Shown one piece after another: positions 33,431 through 42,266 of a stretch of 52,601 nt of DNA (position 1 is the first letter of the stretch; every line of letters starts with the position of its first letter). The notes under the pieces were generated by a model. The model was not told where the DNA came from. It ran no database searches and saw only the letters and a program-made list of their open reading frames with translations. Origin of the DNA: Burkholderia sp. S171 (GTDB taxonomy: Bacteria; Pseudomonadota; Gammaproteobacteria; Burkholderiales; Burkholderiaceae); the NCBI RefSeq assembly GCF_009766085.1, contig NZ_LMUF01000071.1, positions 762-53,362 on the forward strand, written 5' to 3'. The position numbers and the translations under genes were made by a program.

Positions 33431-34202
33431 AGGTGTTACTGAGCCGTTCATCGAGCGAGTCTTTTCCGCATCGGAAGTACAACATGCCCACTTCAAGGCC
33501 TTCTCCAGGTTCCTTATATTTTTTGGTGATCGCGGGTAGATCGATACTCCTTACGTTCTTCCAACCGAAGCACGTAAAGATGCTTTCGGCCAAGCGGACG
33601 GCGGGCATGAATTTGCGCGATTGATTGATGGCGATTAAGCTGCTGAGTAATAAAAATAATCCGCCGCCGCCGCCTATATAGATCGTCCAAAACAAAGGGT
33701 CCAAGACCGCACGTAGACCATCAATGGCAGCGATCGTAAGCGCCATAAGTACCGAACCACTCATCAAAATTAGAGAGAAGATTATCAACCACCAACGGGC
33801 GGATGCCTTGAAATGAGCGTATCTCCCGCGACTACAACGTGGATGCAAAGCCACCACGCAGTCATCTCTCACGATGCCCAACACATTCAAAGCGCTTTCT
33901 TCGCGCACAGCCAATATTTCGACATGGTCTCCTTCCTTGAAAGGAGAAAATGTGAGCCATCCTTTAACGGGCTCCCCATTAAGTTCGAACTCAACAAAGT
34001 CAGCTTCTTCACGAATGTTCATTGCGCTTAGGCCTGCCACCGCAGCACCACCTTGACCTGCCAGCGCCGCCAAAATCACGGCTATACCTGTGGCTTTGCG
34101 GTCTGCAGCGGTGTATGCAAAATCCTTTAACTCGCGCCTTTTTCGATAATTCTCGATGGTTCCGCTCAGGAGCGTGGACGCGCCTAGTGTTGCCGTGCTC
34201 AT
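33414..34202 (-). CDS. Putative membrane immunity protein for the VasX-like effector
   Basis: A 262-aa protein with two clear membrane segments (about residues 137-160 and 171-192) and a weaker hydrophobic Ala/Gly stretch at 39-60. No family function is recognised. The role is inferred: its ATG overlaps the effector stop (ATGA), it is membrane-bound as expected for protection from a membrane-acting toxin, and it was duplicated together with the effector's end. The start at 34202 matches the start of the second copy. The C-terminal residues LPVGK come from reading out of frame into the orphan effector tip, so the original C-terminus after DERL may have been lost. Confidence 0.75.
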   Translation of the reverse strand: MSTATLGASTLLSGTIENYRKRRELKDFAYTAADRKATGIAVILAALAGQGGAAVAGLSAMNIREEADFVEFELNGEPVKGWLTFSPFKEGDHVEILAVREESALNVLGIVRDDCVVALHPRCSRGRYAHFKASARWWLIIFSLILMSGSVLMALTIAAIDGLRAVLDPLFWTIYIGGGGGLFLLLSSLIAINQSRKFMPAVRLAESIFTCFGWKNVRSIDLPAITKKYKEPGEGLEVGMLYFRCGKDSLDERLSNTLPVGK

Positions 34203-37006
34203 TGTCGCCCCTGTGTACTTAAACCGACGGCTTGAAGTGCCTTCGCGAAAGCCTCGCTTTGCTGTTTTTCCGTCCACAGCGGTTTAGGCTGGGCAATCCC
34301 GAACGCGCATTTTTCAAACCACGTTTGAAGTTCGTCGTCAGAGAGGTACCAGATCAACCCTTGAATTACCGTGACAGCGACCATCACTTCCCAGCCGGCG
34401 AGAAACAGCACGGCTCGCCCGAAGGCCATCATGGCGGCGCGTTCTCCCACCACCTCGACTACGACTTCGCCTGCAGCGATAGCCGCTTGCCGGGCTGCGG
34501 CGTCACTAATGCCTGTTGCGACTTTCTCAAGGAACATCACATAACCTTTTCGACCGGCCAGACGCTGGATCAAGGGCGCTGACGAGCTCACTGCTATGAA
34601 AAGATTGGCACCCGTGCTGGTGAGCCCAATGAAGCCCTTCATTGCATAAAGCGAAGCTTCGAAATGGTGTCCTTGTCGCCCAGCGTCCCGCGCACTCAGT
34701 CCATCCGTCATCGCTCCAATACAAGCCGCTCCCGCCCCTGCAAATCCCCCCAGCGCCTTAAGCACACCCGCACTCTGGCTCGCCTCGCCAAAGATGCTTT
34801 TAAGTGGCAACGCTAACTGCAACGTCGCGCCCACCACCGACAACCCCGACGCCATCAACGCTGCGTACTCGCTACTCGTCTTGTCCGACTTCGCCAGCAG
34901 CTTTGCAAAGCTCGCCGCCTCGATCAGCAGCACGACCGTCGCGATACGCATGCCCGTGTGCACTTCGACCGAGCCCTTTCCCGACATCACGCTCGCCCAC
35001 TTCGCGCGCATCGTCTTCGACCCTTCAGTCGCTGCCAATTCTTGCGCCGACTGCATGAACGCAGCATCCGCCGGAATGCCGATCGCCCTGAGTTGCCGCC
35101 AGCGGCTCATCAGCGTCACACGCAAAGGTCCATCGATCTTCGCCTGTGCGGCAAGCAGGCTTTTCATATCGGCCTGAGGAATACCAGCACGCACGAGGCA
35201 CAGGCCGTGAACCACCTTCTCGCCAACAAAGTCACCCAACTGGTCGACGTGCAGCCACTTGAATACGGCCGCCCCGGCACTGGACATGAGCTTGTCCACG
35301 CCACTGTCCTGAACCGCTTTCTCGCGCGCGTTGGTTGGCTGAGCCTGATGCGCCAGACCATTGAACTTCTCGTACATCGCCGTGAATGTCTTGAACTGCT
35401 CAAGGATTCCGACAAGCTGGCTCGCGCCGTCACCCGCCACCTCAAGCGGCGTCTGCTTGTGCGCCTGCGCTGCGGCCAGCGCCTTTTCCAACTCGCGCCT
35501 CGGCTCCGCCTGGTTTAACGCGATCGCGCGCCAGAACAAGTGATCGGGCAAAGTGGGCTTGATCCGGGCCACCAGTTTGTCCAGGAGGTCCGCACCTTCA
35601 CTTTCAGAACCCAGTCCGAACAGTCCCTCGGCGATGACCTTCTCAAACGCGATACCGTCGCTAAGCTGATGTTCGTCGTAGTCCGAAAGCGTATGCAGAA
35701 ACACCGCAGCGCCCAGCCACGCCGCTATGTCGGGCGTGCGCTGCGCCTGCAGTCGGCGCACCGTGCCTTGCACCTTGTCGAGCGAATCGCGGAACGCATT
35801 GAGCTTGTGGTGATTAAGTTTGACGTCATATTTTGGCCACGCGGCTTCGCCAATTGCCTGAGCCTCAGACGCGCTAATTTTCCCTGCGTCCTTGATGCGC
35901 TGCTGCGAATCGGCCATCTCCTCGGACAACAACGATCTGGGCAGAGTGACACCATAGCCACTATTGGGCGGCGTTTGTATCATCGCCTCCAATCCTGCCT
36001 GAAAGCCTGAGCACAACTTGCTTTTAAATGCCACTGCGCCTTGCCTGATTACAATTTGCGCGGCGTCGATCGCCTGTATCGCGTCGATCTCAAACCCGCG
36101 TTCGTTGTAGTACTGAACAAGCCGACCATTAGCGTCGTTGCGAAAGCCATTCAACTCGTGCACGTTGCCGATACCGTCCCACAAGGCGAGCAGCATCGGC
36201 GGATGGCTTTTAGACGGCGTCACTCGACCAATACCGTTCATCAGATCCACCAGCGCCGTACTGGCTGAGTCGGGGGTGGCCTGACGCACGTGCAGCGAAT
36301 ACCGCGTTGTTTCCGCACTCAGCAGCGCCGGTGCGAACGCGCCGTTAGCTGCGCTCAGTTGTTGAGCGGAGGGCTGGAGCCATTCGGGGTTCAGCCCCGG
36401 CATGTATTCAACGACCTTGTCGATGCTTTTCGCCGTCGCTTTTGTCGCATGACCGCTTGTGCATTTTGCCGATCCGATCCATTTGGCAGGCTCAATGCGC
36501 TGCATCCGTTGTTTGCGCAACGCCGCGTCCGCTGCGTAACGTTTGAAGGTATCGTCAAGCCACTTATGCTCGGAAAACGCGATGTAGACCTCGGTGCACT
36601 TGTGTGGCTGCTCAATGGCGATGATGTCCATGGGCAACGCACGATCCTTCTGGACACACGCCGGATGCGTGACCGCTACGGCGGGCAGGGGCATCGACTG
36701 CTTCCATAGCCGTCCGTCTTCCGTCACCTCGTACGCTTCCCAGTACGCGTTACCGCGTGCGCCCTTGACGTAGAAAAGATAAACCCAGCCCGCGCGCAGC
36801 GTGCGCAGTCCGTAGCTGTGCTGAGTCAGCGCGATCTCGCTCACGCCTTCGCCGCCGATGCCTTCAGGCATGCTCGCTGAAACCATCCTGGGTACCACCG
36901 TGTAGCGCACCGGCAGAATCGGTAAGCCCGCTTTTTCGCAGTTCGCGCATTTCGTTGGGGCGGCTGATAACTTTGGCGTTGGTGCGTGTGGCAGGGGAGT
37001 GGACAT
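34199..37006 (-). CDS. Type VI secretion effector, BTH_I2691/VasX-like
   Basis: A 935-aa protein. The N-terminal region has the CANCEKAGLPILPVRY motif, ALTQHSYGLRTLRAGWVYLFY and KGARGNAYWEAYEV, which I recognise from the VasX N-terminal domain and the BTH_I2691 effector family. A long helical middle follows. The C-terminal third has about five hydrophobic segments (near residues 688-705, 714-735, 748-767, 790-809 and 859-888), as in pore-forming, colicin-like VasX. Predicted to be delivered on VgrG via the DUF4123 adaptor and to damage target-cell membranes. The start at 37006 is preferred to the frame's 37111. The preceding gene is 70 bp away and the immunity gene overlaps its stop. Confidence 0.8.
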   Translation of the reverse strand: MSTPLPHAPTPKLSAAPTKCANCEKAGLPILPVRYTVVPRMVSASMPEGIGGEGVSEIALTQHSYGLRTLRAGWVYLFYVKGARGNAYWEAYEVTEDGRLWKQSMPLPAVAVTHPACVQKDRALPMDIIAIEQPHKCTEVYIAFSEHKWLDDTFKRYAADAALRKQRMQRIEPAKWIGSAKCTSGHATKATAKSIDKVVEYMPGLNPEWLQPSAQQLSAANGAFAPALLSAETTRYSLHVRQATPDSASTALVDLMNGIGRVTPSKSHPPMLLALWDGIGNVHELNGFRNDANGRLVQYYNERGFEIDAIQAIDAAQIVIRQGAVAFKSKLCSGFQAGLEAMIQTPPNSGYGVTLPRSLLSEEMADSQQRIKDAGKISASEAQAIGEAAWPKYDVKLNHHKLNAFRDSLDKVQGTVRRLQAQRTPDIAAWLGAAVFLHTLSDYDEHQLSDGIAFEKVIAEGLFGLGSESEGADLLDKLVARIKPTLPDHLFWRAIALNQAEPRRELEKALAAAQAHKQTPLEVAGDGASQLVGILEQFKTFTAMYEKFNGLAHQAQPTNAREKAVQDSGVDKLMSSAGAAVFKWLHVDQLGDFVGEKVVHGLCLVRAGIPQADMKSLLAAQAKIDGPLRVTLMSRWRQLRAIGIPADAAFMQSAQELAATEGSKTMRAKWASVMSGKGSVEVHTGMRIATVVLLIEAASFAKLLAKSDKTSSEYAALMASGLSVVGATLQLALPLKSIFGEASQSAGVLKALGGFAGAGAACIGAMTDGLSARDAGRQGHHFEASLYAMKGFIGLTSTGANLFIAVSSSAPLIQRLAGRKGYVMFLEKVATGISDAAARQAAIAAGEVVVEVVGERAAMMAFGRAVLFLAGWEVMVAVTVIQGLIWYLSDDELQTWFEKCAFGIAQPKPLWTEKQQSEAFAKALQAVGLSTQGRQ

Positions 37007-37076
37007 AATTACTTGCCTATTTCTGATATTTGGTGAATACGTGGAATGGCATCGCCGCTGTTTGTTCCGAAAGTCG

Positions 37077-38045
37077 CTATGCCCCTTCCGCCCCTGACCG
37101 GATCTCGTCAATCTCTGCGGACGTCAATTCGCTAACGGCTGCGGCATAAAAAGACCCGGTTGAGACTTGCGAGAGGGCACGGCGTACGCTCGCGTGAGCG
37201 TCGAAGTTCGGATGCCACGACAACGCGTGCCGGATGAACGCCACCTTGTCGTCATCATCAAACAGGCCGTGCTGCTCGGCACGTTCAGCGCTTGCTTGCG
37301 CAGTTTCCACTTCGTCGGGGCGGGGCTGACGCTCGATCTCATGCATCTGCCGCCCTAGCGCTTTGTTGATCACGCTATGACGGCGAATGCTTTTCCATTG
37401 CTCGTGGGTAAGTCCGAGGCTCACCTGTGGGATGGCGTTACACGTGTAGACGCACTGCGACGCGCAAGCGTTGAGCGCATGCCACGCAACAGAGGGTCCC
37501 AATAAGGTTTTTTGTTGGGACACGGTCAAGACAGGCCATAACAGGGCCAATGCGCGGGTATCGTAGAAGCGGAGCAAACAGGCGCTGCCGTGCTCATCAG
37601 TGAGCAAAGCATTCCGCGACAAGTGGGCCGCCACGTCTTCGGCAGACGCCTCACTTATTAGCCACCCCCCAATACGTTGGCCGTGACCACGTGCAATCAA
37701 ATCCGGTTCGCGATCTTCAAACGCAATGCGGATACTTTCGGTCAGAAGCGCGACGCCATCTTTGTCCGAAAGATCAAGTTCTATTAAGAACGGGCGATGC
37801 GCTAGCGGAAACGCTTCATGCTGAATAGGAATGAGCACAGGTGTTTGCCGGCTGAAAAACACGCCAATGTCCGGGCGATCCATCAACGCCCGACGACTCG
37901 GGTCAACGACGAGCAGGCAGCGAGCAGCCTTGTTTGATTCGACACCGGATCGCAATTGGGCCGCTATCTTACTGGTGGCGTCTTGGCGCACGGTGACGGG
38001 ATAGGCCGCGGCGTTGTTTGAAATGTTGGGCAGGTGTTGTTCCAT
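37077..38045 (-). CDS. DUF4123 (Tap/TEC) effector-loading adaptor
   Basis: A 322-aa cytoplasmic chaperone-adaptor. The DUF4123 features are CLLVVDPSRRALMD near the start, GGWLISEASAEDVAAHLS, LLRFYDTRALALLWPVL and a variable C-terminal half. Such adaptors bind both a VgrG tip and a specific effector. Genes encoding them lie between vgrG and the effector, as here. It starts 7 bp after the vgrG stop (ATG at 38045; the frame opens at 38060), so translation is probably coupled. The C-terminal half (PRPDEVETAQASAERAEQHG) is charged and probably recognises the effector. Confidence 0.85.
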   Translation of the reverse strand: MEQHLPNISNNAAAYPVTVRQDATSKIAAQLRSGVESNKAARCLLVVDPSRRALMDRPDIGVFFSRQTPVLIPIQHEAFPLAHRPFLIELDLSDKDGVALLTESIRIAFEDREPDLIARGHGQRIGGWLISEASAEDVAAHLSRNALLTDEHGSACLLRFYDTRALALLWPVLTVSQQKTLLGPSVAWHALNACASQCVYTCNAIPQVSLGLTHEQWKSIRRHSVINKALGRQMHEIERQPRPDEVETAQASAERAEQHGLFDDDDKVAFIRHALSWHPNFDAHASVRRALSQVSTGSFYAAAVSELTSAEIDEIRSGAEGA

Positions 38046-38052
38046 GGTCCGC

Positions 38053-40410
38053 TCAATCAAGTTGAACTATGGATGCACTTTCGCCAGACGCCGCGGCAGA
38101 GCGCCAGGCGCACTCCTTCAAGTCACCTGTACTGAGTTGCGGGGGTGCCAGACGCATGGAGTTAGCCCCGGCGGTGTCCCACATAGCGCACTTTTCGACA
38201 ATGTCACCGGAGGTTCCATTCTCAATGCCGGTGCCTGTTATCTTGATATATGAACCGTCTGCGCCGATCCATACCTCTTTTGAAGCCGACAGGATGAGCT
38301 TTCCGTCTGTGCTGGTGATCGTCAAATTTTTAAGCGCAGCCAGTGTCATTTCGTCAGTTTGTGCGTGAATTTCAACCTTCCCCTTTGCCGCAAAAAATTT
38401 CATCCCAAGTTTTTGCGCAAATAGTGATACCGCTTCGCCTGCTGCGACCGTGAAGCGTTTCAAGACCCCGATGTCGGCGTTCCCGCCGGCAGTTGCGATT
38501 AGGTTCTCCGCCGCGGTAATCTGCAGATGTTCGCCCGATGTCAGGGCAATGCCCGCTGGCGCGCTAACCAGAATTCCAGCCTGCTTAAGGCCCTTCAGGG
38601 TATCGTTCAGCAGTTCCTTTTGTTCTTCGTAGTCTGCAGCGATGGCCTGTGCCGCGCTGGCCGCATCGGCGAGCGCCTGCATCTCTTGAAGGGCTCGCTC
38701 AAGCAGCCCTTGCGCGGCAGTCATTTCTAGCTGTTTGCCGTTTGCAGAAGGCTGGTCATCGGCGGAAATGAACATGCCTCTGCCCGCTCGAATTGCCCCC
38801 CAGCCGGAGGTCCTTAGCTCATAGCCTTCACCGCGTTTTTGCCGTTTACCATCGACGATATGACCGAGGGTCAGTTGACTCTTGCCAGAATGCTGGGTGC
38901 TGAACTTGACGTGCTCTTCGCCCTTCCAGTCTTCCATTTGCAGCTTGTTATCGCTCTGCGTGCGGATAACGTGACGCGACATCCACCGGTCCTGGTTGGT
39001 AATCAGATCGGTCTGCAGACTCGTGTGATGGAACTGCGAAATGAAGAGCTTGTTCGGGTCACCATCGCGGGCAATGATGACCGCTTCAGTGCCGTCGAGT
39101 ACCGGGAAGTGAAAGCCCGTTTGCAGCCCACCCGCGAAGGGCTTCGCAAGCCGCAGCGGCACGCTTTCGCCGCCCGGATTCCACTCGTCGAAATCGAGGT
39201 CGAGCCGAACTACGTAATGACCGAATTTCGTGACGTACGGATAGGGGTATTTGTTCGGTGACGTGACGCGCGCACTGAGCGCCCCGCTGATTTTGGGCCA
39301 CTTATTTTCGTCAATTTTTAGCCGAAATCGTCGATCGGACGGGATCGCTTTATACGAATTAGTGTAAGCCACGCCGCGTCCGCCGGAGTGCGTCACCTCG
39401 ATAATCACCTGCCCACTGGGCGCATCGGGCAGCGCTTCATCAATGCGCAAAATGCGGCCTGGTCGCAACTCCAGCACATTGCTCTGCCCGTGATAGACCA
39501 CCTGCCAAGCAATGGCCGCCTCGTGACGCAACTGCGCTTCCCACTGCGCACCGTCCTGGGTCAGGTGATTCGTGCCGTAGATGTAGGGCGTGCCGTAGGT
39601 CGTCGTATCGTTGATCGCGACGTTGGCTTCGTCTTTGAATCGCTCCCACGCGATCAGTGGGTTGTAGTCGGCGACCATCACCGATTGCGGCACCACTTCG
39701 GCGTGCGTCTCAAGCGCGAACACCGCTTCAATCCCCGCCTCAAGACCCGCGTTCTCCCGATACGGAACCTTCAATTCAGGCGTGTAGATGTAGTGATCGA
39801 CGTCGTCGCCGAAGACGATTAAATCACCATGCTTCCCGTTTTCGATATAGAAGAAAATTCCTTCTTGCTCGCATAGCAAAACGATATAGTCGAAATCCGA
39901 CATCTGATACTGCAACCGGAAGTCATGGACCGGGTATTCACGGCGCAGTTTGAACACAAACTGATGGTCCATGAACTTATCGCGCAGCAAGATCGATTCG
40001 ATAATCTGCGGCGCGCTCTGGTGCTGAAATACGCGGCTTGCCTGCACGAGGCGCAAACGCGCGATCTGCGGCACGATCACGATCGTGTAGCGGAAGAAGT
40101 CTTTGGTCTTCTTGGTCCTTGTGAACTTCGCGATAACGCCACGATAGATGCGCGGCTCAGTACTGTCTTCGGCGGTGATCGTGAAGTGCCCATCCCGGCC
40201 GAGGTAGTCGGCGCGAGAGAGCAACTCCGGGTGCGTAAATTCGATGACGAGCTCGTAGGGTATGGCCATACCCTCGCGGGCGCTATACGAAACCACCGCA
40301 ATGTCCTTCGCGTTCGCCGCGCTCGGCACGTCAACGTGATACGCCTGCCGGCCCGTTACGAGTTCGCCGTGTGAGCGTTTCGATTGCGCTCCCCGATCAT
40401 TTTCCGCCAT
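38053..40410 (-). CDS. vgrG: VgrG type VI secretion spike protein
   Basis: A 785-aa spike protein. The order is a gp27-like domain (VTGRQAYHVDVPSAANAKDI, YPVHDFRLQYQMSDFDYIVL, EQEGIFFYIE), a gp5-like OB fold (WKISGAL-type region near ISGALSARVTSPNKYPYPYV), and a C-terminal DUF2345 region with beta-helix repeats (EHLQITAAENLIATAGGNAD, then LKNLTITSTDGKLILSASKE). No extra enzymatic domain is evident after it. The start at 40410 follows GAGGAG at nine bases. It heads a minus-strand operon of vgrG, adaptor, effector and immunity. No structural type VI genes are in the window, so it relies on an apparatus encoded elsewhere. Confidence 0.92.
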   Translation of the reverse strand: MAENDRGAQSKRSHGELVTGRQAYHVDVPSAANAKDIAVVSYSAREGMAIPYELVIEFTHPELLSRADYLGRDGHFTITAEDSTEPRIYRGVIAKFTRTKKTKDFFRYTIVIVPQIARLRLVQASRVFQHQSAPQIIESILLRDKFMDHQFVFKLRREYPVHDFRLQYQMSDFDYIVLLCEQEGIFFYIENGKHGDLIVFGDDVDHYIYTPELKVPYRENAGLEAGIEAVFALETHAEVVPQSVMVADYNPLIAWERFKDEANVAINDTTTYGTPYIYGTNHLTQDGAQWEAQLRHEAAIAWQVVYHGQSNVLELRPGRILRIDEALPDAPSGQVIIEVTHSGGRGVAYTNSYKAIPSDRRFRLKIDENKWPKISGALSARVTSPNKYPYPYVTKFGHYVVRLDLDFDEWNPGGESVPLRLAKPFAGGLQTGFHFPVLDGTEAVIIARDGDPNKLFISQFHHTSLQTDLITNQDRWMSRHVIRTQSDNKLQMEDWKGEEHVKFSTQHSGKSQLTLGHIVDGKRQKRGEGYELRTSGWGAIRAGRGMFISADDQPSANGKQLEMTAAQGLLERALQEMQALADAASAAQAIAADYEEQKELLNDTLKGLKQAGILVSAPAGIALTSGEHLQITAAENLIATAGGNADIGVLKRFTVAAGEAVSLFAQKLGMKFFAAKGKVEIHAQTDEMTLAALKNLTITSTDGKLILSASKEVWIGADGSYIKITGTGIENGTSGDIVEKCAMWDTAGANSMRLAPPQLSTGDLKECAWRSAAASGESASIVQLD

Positions 40411-40702
40411 CTTTTTAAGCTCCTCGATTTGTCTCGCAAAGTTTGCGTTTGCATTACTTTGAACGGCGTGTATCGATGCAAAACGCGGAACGTTACCCCT
40501 GATTGTTTCGCGCAATATTCAAACTCGTGGATGATCGTTGAACGTGCGCAAAGAGGAAAGCGCTTTAGGTCACAAATGGTTGCAGACGGAAAAATCGGAT
40601 TTTTCTGAGTATGGTTTAAGTAGATTTTTCCGCGAATCACGTGTTCTATTTTTCGCGAAATTGGTTGTACTGATCAAAATAAGGAAAAAATAGAGAATCA
40701 AG
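40411..40702. other. AT-rich region upstream of vgrG
   Basis: About 290 bp with no supported gene. The part from 40590 to 40702 is much richer in A and T than the rest of the window, with runs such as AAGGAAAAAATAGAG and GATTTTTCCGCG. Both the vgrG operon and the plus-strand frame beginning near 40703 must use promoters here. The composition fits horizontally acquired or silenced DNA. Confidence 0.5.
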
Positions 40703-41000
40703 ATGGTCGAATTTTTTGAATGATCCCGCTCCTGTTCCGATGGCATGGGGTTCGCCGTACGACGAAGAAAGCGTGCGGTTTCATATGCGGCAGAAATCGA
40801 TCATGCCGCGGTGTCCGGAAAGCGCGGAGGAGGGCGCTGAGTTGGCGACGCTTACGGCGAAGTGGGGGTATTTTTGCGCGTTCGGCGACGTCGATGAACG
40901 CGCTCCCGGTGGCGCGACCGTGACCACGCGCATTATTTGCGTGGCCGGCTCGGTTTGCCATGGCAAACGCGTGCCCTTGGTTTCTGAATCGTTCGACAGC
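40703..41000 (+). pseudogene. Broken small gene beside vgrG, possibly PAAR-related
   Basis: A reading frame with strong GC-ending codon bias runs from about 40716 (LNDPAPVPMAWGSPYDEESV) through CPESAEEGAELATLTAKWGY to TTRIICVAGSVCHGKRVPLV. It lacks its own ATG; an ATG at 40703 (MVEFF) lies one frame away across a run of six T bases (40712-40717), so a slippage mutation is likely. The last quoted stretch weakly resembles the start of PAAR-repeat proteins (RIIxxGDxTSHGG), which cap VgrG spikes. After about 41000 the coding bias fades. The family assignment is tentative. Confidence 0.3.
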
Positions 41001-41152
41001 CAGATCAACCCCTGCCTAGTCCCTGCCAGGTTCCACGCTGGTTGTTGTGATAGGGGAGCCTCTTTGCATCGATCATCAGCACCGTGTCGTGATAACCGAT
41101 GTCCAACGGCCCTTCCATAGAATTGGATCCGCTGGCCCTTTGATCTGCTGAT

Positions 41153-42070
41153 CTACACCTCCTCTTGCGTTTGCGGCACGATCGAGCTCAACCAGTCCGA
41201 GAGCGCGACAAACGGCTCGTCGTGGGCAATTTCATCGGGCGCGACGAGGTAATAACCTGACTTGCCGGACATCGGTTTATTCAGCGGCACGGCCAGCCGG
41301 CCGGATGACAATTCGTCCGCGAGCAAGATCTCCGGCAGCAGCGCGACGCCCAAGCCCGCCTGAGCTGCGCTGGTGAGCATCGTGAACAATTCATAGCGCG
41401 CGCCGCGTACCGCCCGCACATCGTGCTCAAGTCCGTTTAAACGGAACCAGGTGCGCCATGCGTCGGGCCGTGTCGATAAATGCAGTAGCGGCGAATCAGC
41501 AAGCTGTTCGAGTGAAATCGATGCGCCGGGCGCGCTCTCTGCGAGCAGGGAGGGGCTGCACACCGGCACGACCTTGCCCTCGCGGAACAGCAGCTTCCCC
41601 TGTGTGCCGGGCCAGACCGAATCGCCGAAGTAAAGCGCGGCGTCGAAGGGAGAATCGCTGAACAGGAAAGGCTCGGTGCGTATCGACAGATTCACGGTAA
41701 TGTCCGGCCGCAGCGCGCGAAATTGCGGCAGGCGTGGGATCAACCACTGGCTGGCGAGCGTAGGAACGACCGCTATCTCCAGAATTCGACCCACACCGCG
41801 TTGCGCCATCAGTTCGAGCGTATCGCGCTCAATCCGGTCCAGATTCTTGCGCACGAGCGCCGCGTAATCACGGCCGTGCGTGGTCAGCACAATCCGCTTC
41901 TTGACGCGCAGGAACAATGCGACGCCCAAGCGGCTCTCTAGTCCCGCAACCTGGCGGCAAACCGCGCTTTGCGTGAGCGAGAGCTCATTGGCGGCCCGGG
42001 TGAAGCTCTCGTGGCGCGCCGCGGCCTCGAAAATCTGCAAGGCGACCAGATTGGGAATACCTTTTCTCAT
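41153..42070 (-). CDS. GcvA-like LysR-family regulator
   Basis: A 305-aa regulator. The helix-turn-helix region is LVALQIFEAAARHESFTRAA to SAVCRQVAGLESRLG (residues 8-50), and the effector domain has TLASQWLIPRLPQFRALRPD and ALYFGDSVWPG, both typical of the GcvA/AmpR-like group. It diverges from the DUF1338 gene with 196 bp between and is the natural candidate to control the lysine/pipecolate block to its right. Confidence 0.92.
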   Translation of the reverse strand: MRKGIPNLVALQIFEAAARHESFTRAANELSLTQSAVCRQVAGLESRLGVALFLRVKKRIVLTTHGRDYAALVRKNLDRIERDTLELMAQRGVGRILEIAVVPTLASQWLIPRLPQFRALRPDITVNLSIRTEPFLFSDSPFDAALYFGDSVWPGTQGKLLFREGKVVPVCSPSLLAESAPGASISLEQLADSPLLHLSTRPDAWRTWFRLNGLEHDVRAVRGARYELFTMLTSAAQAGLGVALLPEILLADELSSGRLAVPLNKPMSGKSGYYLVAPDEIAHDEPFVALSDWLSSIVPQTQEEV

Positions 42071-42266
42071 GTTTTACCGGTACCGTTTGCGGTCGCATAT
42101 CGACGAGGATTTGACCACTTAGTTCTTTTTTCGAATGAAGTGATGAGTTTATATCAATTGCGCGGCTTTTTGCCGCCCTCCAGAATTGCCTTCCAGCGAA
42201 TCGCCGAACCGGGCCTTGGGCTCGCGTTACGCTTGGCACCACGCTAGATCAGCCGGAACTGGACAA

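Noticed and set aside
34958..36010. Plus-strand frames opposite the type VI effector, considered as possible overlapping genes
   Set aside because: They have no ribosome-binding sites and no sensible composition, and the minus strand is a single long frame with family motifs.
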